Shown: piece after piece, positions 27,476 to 38,214 of the stretch
Layout: each line of letters begins with the position of its first letter
Position numbering within the stretch: position 1 is the stretch's first letter
From: Rachycentron canadum
Taxonomy: Eukaryota > Chordata > Actinopteri > Carangiformes > Rachycentridae
Assembly: GCA_038496675.1 (NCBI GenBank)
Contig: CM076654.1
Coordinates: 1,907,265-1,971,264, forward strand
DNA: 64,000 bases
Direction of reading: 5' to 3'
Notes under the pieces: generated by a model
What the model saw: the letters and a program-made list of their open reading frames with translations, nothing else
The model's database searches: none
What the model was told of the DNA's origin: nothing
Position numbers and translations under genes: made by a program

Positions 27476-29249
27476 AATGACCATCCAGGCTGTGTTTTAT
27501 TTCTTTCTTAAAGCCTTGAGTTTCTAATTTGGAAATCACTATCTTTGGTTTTGTTGAAACCAGAAGAAACAATATTTGGATCTGTGCTTTCTCCAACAGG
27601 TGGCCACCAGTCTATGGTTTTACAATAATAAAGTTATTGTTATTATTTTCATAGGCTGAATGCAGCTCCCCGAGGTTTGCACTTCACTACTGACACAACA
27701 AACTGACTTCTGCAACAACCCTGGTGCTTGAGAAGGAGCTGAGAGCAAACACACTCATTCATTCTTTATGACAGGGCACTTTGCCAGGTGCATTGTTTTA
27801 ATGAAGTTCCCTCTTGTTACAGAGTGAGTGATGGATTTACTCAGTGAATGAGAAACGTATTTATCTGCTCCTTAAGAGGAGTGAAATTTACCCTCGGGTG
27901 CATTATGGTCTTTAGTCATTTGAAAAATTATTTGCGGCTAAATAAAAGTGATTCAACAACCTTTAATCGAGGTAAAATATATTATTATCATCAATCATCA
28001 TGTCTGTCATGTGCTTTCTTTGTGGTGCAACAGGCAAAACCATGTGTTACTCACGGTTGACGCAATAATACCATCTCATACTATTAGTCTAACATCAGTG
28101 TGGTTTTGTTGACAGGATTCATTTTCAAATAACAGCAGGAAGAAAAAAAAAAAATCACTGTCTTCATTTATTTTTTGCACACCTTAAAACGACACCAGGG
28201 TCCTTGAAGCACACACTTCAACCCATCGCATTCAGTTTTCCACTTTATTGGTCCTATGCACTGAAGCAATGTCCAGGTGTCCAAACTCTTTACAATGAAG
28301 CAGCTCAGTAAAGTAACAAGTTGTTTACCGACAGCCAGCCAAACCTCTATAATCTATAATCTTCTATCATGAAACAAACAATAAACTTGAACTCAGTGCT
28401 ACTGCAAATCCTATTCCACAATAACCTTTGCTTAGATATAATTAGATCCAGGAAACTTCAACATTCACAAAAAAGCCTATGCTAACATGGTGGGGGAGAG
28501 CAGGGGTTGGTGGTCACACTTTTTACTTTGATTTGAATCTGTCTAAAACTGTCTCCTTCACTGATTCCCTTTCAAGTGTCGGGTATAGATGGAGAGCCAT
28601 CACTCTCCTTAAGCCTCTTCCGTTCAATAGGTGGACTGTCAGACACGTCTTGTGTTCTTGTGTCAACTGGCATCAGGTTGGTAGTTACTCATTATGGGGT
28701 TCGTTGTTATTTGTGTGTTATTTTAATGGGGAGAATTTAAGAAATGGAGGCATCATAAAGAATGTATTTTTAAAAAAAAATGCATCAGTCTAACACGTCT
28801 CCTGCATTCTGATAACATGAACAGGAAAAAATCGAATGCATTTTCATCCTTTTATAAAAACCTCAACACAAACAACAATAAATGTAAAACCCCAGCTGAG
28901 ATTTCTTGCTGATCATGATGCTAACATCCACATGTTGTAGCTTAGCTAAGAAAAAACTACAGCTCTCACTTGTAAAAAATTAGACGTGAAACAGAAAAAA
29001 ACATTTTGATAAGAAAAACTTTAAGTCCCTTCACTGCAATATCAAAGCAGTTATTCCTGAAATGTCCATGTATGTGACCTCTGGTCCCAATTCTCCCCTG
29101 GTCCCCGGTCTCCCCTACATGCTAACAGACTGAACCAAACAGCACCTAACAAGGCTGACTGAAGTGAATCTAAAGGAACCAAACTGAAATTAACTGTGAA
29201 ATTCATTAGTGGTCATTTAAATCATTCTGATGTGTCCTGTCACAGATAG

Positions 29250-29310
29250 TTTAGCCAGATATCTCAAAAACAGTCACACGGATTTCAATGCAATTTAACG
29301 TTAAGTCGTG
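29250..29310 (-). repeat. Inverted fragment of the 61461-61610 repeat family
   Basis: AGATATCTCAAAAACAGTCA and GATTTCAATGCAATTTAACG correspond to the reverse complement of the AAATTTCATGGCAATCC...GTTGAGACTT core. Heavily diverged. Confidence 0.4.
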
Positions 29311-30951
29311 GACCAACAACAGAAACTAATACTAATAATATTTTTTTAATCACATGGCATCTCTGAGCATTCCTGCCATTTTATCATCAATTACTTGAAC
29401 TGGCTTGATACATGCATCCCATCATTATCTATCACTGTCTATATTGTTCTGAATCTTAAATTATGATTTTATTCTACATTTATCTAAATGATTTCAATCC
29501 TTTTTAGTCTGTCAAAGACACGACCTCTGTGTGTTTTATCCGTTTTGGCTGAAGAACCCTAAAAGTGTCAGTAAGTTAGACTCACTGCTTCATGTGTAAG
29601 TGCTGTTCACTGTGTTAACATCAGTCTGATGTGTTGCAACTTCACACTGACACCATCAGAGCCTCTCAACAAACAACTGAAAACAAACATGGAGCCGGGT
29701 GGGTGGTGGCAGCGAGCACACCTTCAGTTTCAGCTGTGAACCTCCCAACAATTGACACCCTCAGGCATCCTGCGCAGGTGTGACCTGGATTTGATAAAAA
29801 ACTTAACTTCTAACCCAGTGCAAATAAAGCCAAAGCTGCCCAGGTGCAGCTTTTGTTTGCGTGCGACTTTTGGCAGCAAGGCCGCTTTCGCAACAGGGCC
29901 GGGGAAGTAAAAGCACAATGAAGGCAAGGCACTGAAAGGTTTGTGGGGGAAAATAAATCAGAAAAGACCAGTCCGATAAAACTAGCACTTATGGCCTTAA
30001 CCTTTATATCCCTGTTTGTCATCATGAGTTTATAAATCAAGCTATTCATTAGAGGGGTATGCAAGGCTGTCTACCCAATGTATCAAATGTATCAGGACGC
30101 AGCTGCAAAGTCTGATTTCTCATTGTAATTTCTTCAAGGACATCACGTCATATCTGTATAAAGTAACTGTCTGAGAAGGAGATGACAGCTCTCTTGCTTG
30201 TGATCCTTTTTATTACAGAATTTCCACCACAGCTTCTTTTACAGACCCAAAAAACTAGTGGAAGAAATGTTTCTAAGTCTATGTTTTCAATGCAAAATCT
30301 GCTTCACTTCCTAATATTTCTTTGCCTTTACCCTAAAGCAGTGGAAACAGGAGGGGGGGGGGGGGGCAGGGTTTGCAGGGACCGCACACAAAGGGAAGAT
30401 GAGCCCTGTTCATCAAGAGTCACGTCTGCTATCAATCTTTTGTGACGGCGTTCGGGGCAGGACAGAAGAGACAGAATAACCTGACAAGCGTATTAACTGA
30501 CAGGTGTAATTTCAACCTGACTTGAAAGGCCGAGCACGACATGAAAGGAGGACAAAAGAGTGACCCCCCAACCCCTGACTCCCCCCTGCTGATGAATGAG
30601 GCGGAAGATGACAATGAATATGTCATCCATTTAAAGGAATGCCAATAAGTCAGCTTTAAGTATTCTCTTCTCCTCCATTGTGCCGCTAGAATGGATGGTT
30701 TTCTTGTGTCCTTACCATCCTTCACAACAATGATGAAACTCTTTATGACAAATGAAGGAGGTGATACTTGAGACTATGTAAGTAAACTCTTGTTGAGTTT
30801 GCTACAATGACAGTAAAAGTTTAAGATCAAATAAAACAAACTAGGCAATTTAGACTTGGAGATCGACTTATGGTGCAGATTTTATGAAGGAGTTTGATGA
30901 AGGAAGACTTTTTTACGGGCTGATGGCTCTGTTAAAGCAAAATAAAATGAC

Positions 30952-31294
30952 TTAAAGGTCCCTTATAGTCTAAAGGTAGATGTCCTGTCTTCCTTGATTA
31001 TAAAGCAAGTTTTAATTGAGCCTTAAAACGAGCCACCAGGACTTCCTGAACTTTATGATGTCACAACAAAGTAGTCACAGCCCTCAGCTACGCCACGAGC
31101 CTGGCCTATCTGAGAGAGGCTCAGATCCTCTCTTCTGATTGGCTGACTGACCTGTTGTTACTTGAGCTCCAGAAAGAAGCCTGAGAGAGGAGATGTAAAA
31201 CTATATTTAGGTCCTAAAAACCACAAATATGTCTCTTTATGAATTTAAAAGCTTCAAATAAAACACAGGAAAAGTGTAAAATATGGGGCCTTGA
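30952..31294 (+). mobile_element. TTAA-flanked non-autonomous element, copy B
   Basis: Starts TTAAAGGTCCCTTATAGTCT, carries one AAAGGTAGATGT unit, the GATGTCACAACAAAG core and TGATTGGCTGACTGACC, and ends near ATATGGGGCCTTGA. About 340 bp, no coding capacity. Opposite orientation to copy A. Confidence 0.75.
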
Positions 31295-33163
31295 AATGCC
31301 TAAAACAACAATAATATGAAAAAATAAAAAATAAAAGTAAAAGAAGTGAAAAAAAAACAGTTGTTGGACTGGGACTGCTTCACATGAGAGAGCAGTAAAA
31401 ATGTGCAGAGATGAGGACCTGGAACGCGTTAGCGGGACTGATCCTCAGGTTTGAGAAGCGTGGCAGATAGAAGCTTGAGTCACGGGCTTCAATAGGGCCT
31501 CAGAAAACCCACGCTGAGCAGTGGGAGAATACCTCAGGATGCCGGGTGGTCTTATTATTGAACCTTATCGAAGATCGGCGTGAGTAATTTGACACTTTCA
31601 CGAAGAGGATTTTAGGTGCAGCACAGATAAGAGAGAGGAAATCCACACCACATCCAACTTCTTCATGCTGCATGTCGTTTAAGTTTCAGATGTTTGTATG
31701 AAAATACCACATGTAACATTTGTATAAATACCACGTGGATCAATGCAAAGCAGAAAATTATATTTAAAATATTATGAAATGTACATAAAGTACAAAATGG
31801 ATATAACATATGGATGAAATAAGATACAGCACACGTTTTACTATATGTCCACATATGTGCAAATGTTGTCTGGAATACATCTGTATAATGTAAATATACC
31901 AACGAGGTCAAGCCTCGTCGAACTGTATTAAGATTACCTGTTACTTAAACAGTTTCAAAGAGAGGAGGTATTAAGTGCACAAATGTGGGTTCAATTTTAA
32001 ACAGAGCGGGTTTCAAAGGAAAATAAACATCATCCCAATCCAATTTTTCAGCAGAGGAAGCTCTTAAGAAGATGAAAAATAAGAAGAGGTGGGAAAATAT
32101 CTTGTCAGCAAAACAATGTTGGGAATACACAACATGATATTTTGCTTGTTTTTACTCTGGCTCTCTTTTCTGTATACAGGAAGAGACACTTTAAATCACC
32201 TCATGCTCCACTGGAGGTTCCTTTGAAAGGAAAAAGCTGCAGTTATATCTTTCAAACGGCTGAAGTTACCAAGGACTGCAAGAGAGTGGGCTTTTTGCAT
32301 GGTGCTGTTTACACAGCGAACATCCAGTGGGAAAACTTCTGGTGTTACTACCTCTACTCCCCTCCATGCACTTCATGTGATCTCATAATTGCAAATCCCG
32401 AAGGGGCAGGTAAATGGAGGTCAAACAAAACTCCTTTTTTTGTACTCCAGCATCTTGGAAGTGAATCATTTGAAGTGTGTCAACACTAACACTCCCTGCA
32501 GACCAATGCCGAGTGCAATCCCTCAAACGGTACAGACTCCATTCATCATAAACTGTAAGTAGACACAGGACGGTGTTAAAAGTAATGTTTGCAGTAAAAA
32601 AAATTCAGCTTCATGGTCAGAGGTTAAAATCTCTCCCCAGTGCATCTAAGTTTAATTAAGCATGCAGGTTTTGCCCATGATTTAAATACACCTCCGTGAG
32701 CTCAGTAAACAGCAAAACCTGACTTCTGACAGGACAGATGTGTAAGCAATAAACTTCAAAACGCTAGACCTTTTATATCCCTGTCTAGGCAGTAGATTGG
32801 GATGACAGCAAGATAAGCAAGTTATCCCAAAAACTCTTCCTAAGTGATTGTAGGGCATTTCCAGGCCAGACAAGACATGTAATCCATCAGGCTATCTGCT
32901 ATCGAGTCTGGGATCTGCTCCCAGTTGGACATGTCCACAACATCCTGATCAAATTCTGAAACCACTTCAGCTAGAGGGTCAACACTAGATGTCTGACCTC
33001 CTCTCTGAAGAATGCTGATGATTTCAGCTGCTTATATTGAAAGTTGTTTCAGTCATTACCTTAACTGAGGATTCGAGCATATAAACAGTCAATACAATGG
33101 CGCACCTATATGCCTTATCTTACCCTCACTCTTGAATGAGACGTAAAGATAAAGATAATTAAG

Positions 33164-33204
33164 CTCCTTTAGTTGGGGGCAAGTTACATCCCCAACTAAA
33201 GGAG
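33164..33204. repeat. Perfect 15-bp inverted repeat, 11-nt loop
   Basis: CTCCTTTAGTTGGGG (33164-33178) is followed after 11 nt by CCCCAACTAAAGGAG (33190-33204). The stem is perfect and the flanks do not extend it, which makes it too short for an ordinary microRNA precursor. Confidence 0.9.
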
Positions 33205-33617
33205 GAATTTTCTGACCATTTTCCAGCAAATTCACACTTTATTGCCAGTTGCCGGATGAAGCCAACTGGATAATAGAGCTTCTGTCCAAGAAAATCACAA
33301 ACAGAATCTGTGACAATGCATTTGCAAAGGTCTAGCTGCAGATAAACAAGGACCAGAAACCCAAACACTTTATTTTCCCTCTGCAGCTCCCACAAGGAAC
33401 CTTAAGACTTCTCCAAGCCCACTCCACAAAGAGTCAACAGGCAAACCCCAACCTCCACGCAACATTAAAGCCTTCAACATTTCAGCACAAACCTCATGCC
33501 TGCCTGCCACCACACTGCAAAGCTTTCAGACCACCTCAGTGACAGCAGCCACGAAGGAGGGCAAAAGAATCCAACTCTCTCTGCACTTATCCGAGTATCA
33601 ACCAAGAGTCATCCTAC

Positions 33618-33835
33618 CGTGACGTCACCCATTGGTTTGTGAACTGCCATTTTAAAGCTTCTCATTTTTTTGAAACCAGAAGAAAGTGTATTTGGAGGAG
33701 AAGGTGGATCTGACCTGCTCTGTCCTCTATCCTGATTGTGATGTACAGCCTGTCAATCACACAGTAGCCACGCCCCTTAATCCATCCCCTGCTTTATGGT
33801 CTATTTTCCTCTAAATGGACCATCATTTAAAAATT
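33618..33835 (-). repeat. Dispersed teleost-type repeat (reverse copy)
   Basis: CAATCACACAGTAGCCACGC, CCTGCTTTATGGTCTATTTT and AAATGGACCATCATTTAAAA are the reverse complement of the right half of 40670-41075. This copy extends further on the other side (GACGTCACCCATTGG), outside the shared part. Confidence 0.65.
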
Positions 33836-34627
33836 GAGGCACTTCAGCGTTGGCTTCCCTTTACAGACCCAGAGAAAGACATTTTTTGTAACTAAGGATG
33901 ACTGACGACACCTGATGCACACCCAGTCTTTCAGGTGATGAGCCCTGTTACAGCTATAATGGCTCAGATAAAGTCCAGAAGCGGCTCTGTTTATATTACT
34001 TGGGGCGTTCGCGTAGACATGTTCGCACATGTCTGTTGGTATGTACACTTCCTGTATACAGTCTGCACGGATGTTCACCAACTCTGACAGGTGACAAAAT
34101 TTACATCACACTGACCTTTCTGGCCACAAGTGAAGACACTATAAATAGTTGTCACTGAAGGATAACAATGTTGGTAATCCATAAATTTAACACTTTGATT
34201 TTTAAGCTGTTGTCTAAATAAGGCTGATAAAGACAACAAGACTTATACTTCACTTTGTGTAATGAAAATTCAAACTGTTGGTGCAAGGTTACATAAGAAA
34301 GATATAGTGGGAAGAGTCATAAAGGGCCCTCAGATTGGTAAAACCCCTTCAAGGCTCCTCAGGCAAGGCCCCTTAAGAAACGATTGGGCTGGCTCAATCT
34401 AAAAGGCACACATAGGACAAGGTAGTTGGAGTTTGGTAAACAGTTTTATGGATGGGAGAAGGGCAGGCAGCAGGCACTCATGGGCTTTGGTATCGGGGTA
34501 GGGGGTGGGGGGCATTTCCACTCAACTTGACACAGTATGGATTTTGTTCCCATCCTAATGGAATTGCAGAAATATTTGAGGGGAATCCCATTACGTAGCA
34601 ATTGGAGTGCTGTAATAATGTACTCAC

Positions 34628-34718
34628 AGTCATTTTCCCACTGCGGTTGGCCTCCTCTCGCTCTGCCAGGGCTTTCAGGAAGTTATCTTTGAGTTCTTTT
34701 CCTGCACTTGCCAGTGTC
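34628..34718 (-). CDS. cfap299: cfap299, coding exon 3
   Basis: Internal exon of 91 bp: one base completing a split codon, then 30 codons. The acceptor TTTTCCAG lies just above 34718 and the GTGAGT donor just below 34628. It encodes TLASAGKELKDNFLKALAER then EEANRSGKMT. This is the most conserved part of the N-terminal half of CFAP299; human reads TLTSAGKDLHDNFLKALAMR as I recall it. The exon ends in phase 0. The next exons should encode the IRDR...GYIDYAHRLK region and the C-terminal half. I searched the rest of the window by eye on this strand and found nothing convincing, so the remaining exons probably lie left of position 1, in the direction of bmp3. Confidence 0.93.
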
Positions 34719-35800
34719 CTGGAAAAGACAACACTCAAACGGTTTGAAATGTTTCCCTTAACCTGAGAAAAAAAAAGTCACATGCAGCCTTTAAGGTTCC
34801 TTATGGACGTTTTTCACCCTTTAATATACTGCAGCTTCACTGACTCTGGCCCAACTCTACATTCACAATTACCTAAATAATCTTCATTACATTTAATTTC
34901 ATTAGCAGACTTGTCTCTTTTTTATGTCACCATGAAACTTCTGACATTTTGTAAACACAATGCAAATTTTTCCAGAGCTAAGTTAATAAAATACACGATT
35001 TATTGAAAATTTTAGTTCGAGTACTTAATTAATATGCAAGAAGCAGAAAAAAGCAAATCTGACATGCAATCAAAATTATGAGGCAGACTCAACCTGTTGC
35101 TGCTATGTCAGGAGGCAGCACTTCACTAAACCTGCCAAGCTCCCAGGACACTCCCAAATACTCCAAATACCATTTCTTAAGAGAAATGATCATAAATATT
35201 ATTTAGAGGGCCGACGTTCTCACTCTGACAGAAAACTGAAAACTACAAAACCCATGAACGTCACAGCTGCCTTTTCTAATTTCAGAACGTGGAGCAACAT
35301 ATTAATCAAAAGAGAGTTTAATGGCTTTAGACGATACTGTGGCAGCCCTTTTTTCTACATTTAGGCTGGCCTGTTTCCATGGAAACTGGGTTTTGGCACA
35401 CACTACCATATCCACACCTGAAAAAACATTGGCACTAATATTTGAACAGTTAACACTGCATTACGAGCAACAGAGCTCTGGCGTGCATCCAGAATTGACT
35501 TTGATCAGATCTATGGCGAGTTAACATCTTACAGGCAGTAAACAGGTCATTGGTAACGTCTCAGATGTGGTTGAGAATATAGAGGAAGGAAGATAGTAAA
35601 ATGAAATGTAGGAAGTCTATTGAGTGAAGTTGCAGTTATAGTGTAGTAGAGAAAACATTACTTCTATCGATGTCAGTGATCTGAAATGACCATTTTTATT
35701 GAAACTGTTTGATTTTGTGTACACTTCAAGACTTTTCTCAAATAGTTTTACTGTAAATTGAGGCAGAACTATGTGAACAATAATTTAATTTTTACCAAAT

Positions 35801-36023
35801 TTAAAGGTCCCATATTGTCTAGACACTGAAAGTATCAAAGAGCTCAGCCCATGGACAAAATGCACACAGCCTGTATTCAGAAACTGAGCCTGTCCAGATT
35901 TTCTGAACTTTGTGATGTCACAAGTGCTTCTCAGATCCTCTGCTCTAATTGGATGATTGGCCTGTTGTTGATATAAAACTACACATCAAAGAGAAGGAGA
36001 AGTGTAAGATATGGGAACTTTAA
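35801..36023 (+). mobile_element. TTAA-flanked non-autonomous element, copy C (short)
   Basis: The copy with both ends clearest: TTAAAGGTCCCATATTGT at 35801, and AGATATGGGAACTTTAA closing with TTAA at 36020-36023. The terminal inverted repeat is about 15 bp with one mismatch. Total 223 bp, shorter than copies A, B and E, with internal deletion. Confidence 0.82.
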
Positions 36024-36449
36024 ATCACCAAGATTTAACTGCATATTGACTACGAGTATATATTGACGAGTATCGTTTGAATCATTTTTGATATCAGTTG
36101 TGATGCTGATACCTTGATTTTAATAACATTTTTATCTAATTTATTTTAGTTTTACTTTAGTTTTTCATTTTTAGTTCTGTCTTTTTTCAAATCTGTAAAC
36201 AGCCGATCTCCTTAGGTATTGAACTTTTGGTACTGAATGACGAGGCACTTTTCAATCCAGCCCTAATATTGAGTTACTTTCACTCTCACACATATTTTTT
36301 ATTTGATGACTATTTCCATATTCCTCTTATGTATTAATATTTGAGTTTTTTGTGTATAACACCAAAACAAAATGTTTTATGTAAACATATTTTTTCTTTT
36401 GACAAAAGCTAAAATCTTGTGTAAGGAAGCTGGGCAAGGACTCAGCCCA

Positions 36450-36496
36450 AATAAAATACAGTTTAAATTTGCCAAAAAAAAAAAAAAAAAAAAAAA
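36450..36496 (+). other. Retrocopy-like 3' end: AATAAA then 23-A tract
   Basis: AATAAA (36450-36455) is followed 18 nt later by an uninterrupted run of 23 A (36474-36496), the arrangement left by a reverse-transcribed polyadenylated RNA. The sequence just upstream shows no recognisable gene, and no target-site duplication was found. Confidence 0.4.
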
Positions 36497-38058
36497 GGAT
36501 GGTTAAAGAAAAGGTAAACGTGCAGTTTTTGATAGTTGCTACAGACACATTTGCTCTGTAGCAAAACAATACTAACGTTCAGAACTGGGCCTTATAGCAG
36601 AAGTTGTGAAAGGATGTAATAATCCCAAACTTCCCTGAAAACACCTGCAAGTTTGAACCATCAACCCTCCAGTTGTAAATCTATTTCTTTCATCTTTATA
36701 TTATTGCTGAATATTCACAATTACTGCACCCAGTTCTGTCTGCTGCTCTGGCCAACGACAAGACAAGTTCAGTTATATTCTACACTAATGGCTCCTCAGA
36801 TTCGCTTTCCATTCCCAAAGCACTTTAAAAAGCCTCAACAGCCACAACAAGCACGGACAAACAGCCAATTTCTGCTCTAGCTTAACATCATGGTGAAAGA
36901 GCTCAAAATCTGAATGTTTAAATTTACCAGAATTTGGAAAAGGATTGTAATTTATGCTTGTCGTTTGGCCCGTGCCCCATAATAAAAGTCTTAGAGGAAT
37001 CACATAGTGGTAAAAGTGCAGAGACAGCACATATTTGGAGGCTGGAACCTCACTCCATCTCCTGAGTGAGTGAAGGATTGCTGCTGGGTCACGGGGGCCG
37101 AGGCCCCAAAGTAAACACAGGTGTTGAGGCGGCAAGTGACTGGGGTTACCCCATCCAGTAGCTAAAGCAACACACACAGTCACGGAGAGTGAATAATACT
37201 TCGGCAAAACATATGGACCGCTGCAAGTTTGAGTTTCCCGTCAATTAACAAATTTCTTATCAAGCCTCATTTAGGAGGGATAACAAGAATTTCACTATTA
37301 AATGATGGTTAGCAGCTAATGACTAGGTATTAAACTAACTGTGATCTAGGCCTGTGTTTTAAGTGTCTTGTTTTTGGACTGTGGTCAAGGCAGGTGGGCT
37401 CTGGAATTAGGGAGAAAAAAGAGAGGAAGGGAACAGTCATCATCTAGCGTGTTGAAAAAAAATAATCTACATCTGTCCGACACATATAACATTCATTTTA
37501 CAAAGTACGTGTGCTGCTATATGTCAGGTTAAAGAGGGAAACGCACTCAAGATCTATTGAGACCACCCTCCAACCAGAAAGGCAGCACAATTGGTTGTTG
37601 CTACAAATGCTTTAGACAACCTAAGTTTTCCTGACAAGTGACCTCTTCCAAACAATGGACAGAAAAACTACATTGGTTGTTTTTGCTAAAAAAAAAAAAA
37701 ATAATAATCATAATAACAACAAAAAATTTGATTTTTAAGATGTAAACTTTATTTAGAAATAATCCAGGAAGTCTAGGTGGTTTAAAGTGTTATGTATTGT
37801 TAGAGATTTAAATGGTCTGCAGCACAGATTGCTATAAAATACCTGGCAACCCGTATATATTAAGGAAGATAAATAAAAATTAACATATATCAGAACTGAT
37901 GGCAGAATTGTAGGAAAAGATGCAGAGCAGATCAGTAACTACTAATAGTATCTCAATAAAACCACATCCTCTGGTACTAGAGTCATTCCATGGCAGTAAA
38001 CAGCACCTGCTATTAACTCAGTCATTTCACCAATTATATAACTATGGCGTGAATTAAT

Positions 38059-38085
38059 AATCAATCAATCAATCAATCAATCAAT
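38059..38085. repeat. (AATC)n microsatellite
   Basis: Nearly seven AATC units. Confidence 0.95.
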
Positions 38086-38192
38086 GTGCACCTTGACTCT
38101 CAAGAGACTCCTGCTCAATGAGTTCATGTTGCGCTTTGTCCGCCTCTGTTGGGGGCGAACAGCTGTTACTGCACAGCAACTGTCCTCCAAGT

Positions 38193-38214
38193 GTGTTTAC
38201 ACATGTGTAAACAC
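38193..38214. repeat. 22-bp perfect palindrome with two forkhead cores
   Basis: The sequence reads GTGTTTACACA then TGTGTAAACAC and is fully self-complementary. It contains TGTTTAC and GTAAACA, the forkhead (FOX) recognition core, in inverted orientation. Confidence 0.9.

Larger units (their letters stand above)
1..34627 (-). other. cfap299: cfap299 intron 3 (partial): long non-coding stretch
   Basis: No exon with splice signals and recognisable homology was found in these 34.6 kb on either strand. Open frames here are short, run across repeats or homopolymers, or lack family features. The stretch is called intron because exon 3 ends at 34628 in mid-protein and the rest of the gene has not been seen. 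Mammalian CFAP299 is known for very long introns. The stretch holds the assembly gap, microsatellites, transposon fragments and a few AT-rich blocks listed separately. Single exons shorter than about 60 codons could be missed by eye. Confidence 0.7.

Noticed and set aside
32360..32410. DLIIANPEG, resembling the QVIADNPEG segment expected in a later cfap299 exon
   Set aside because: It lies on the plus strand while cfap299 is on the minus strand, and the flanking residues do not match; coincidence.
36785..37207. 140-codon minus-strand frame
   Set aside because: Trp- and Leu-rich translation with no recognisable domain and no splice context in line with cfap299; probably chance.
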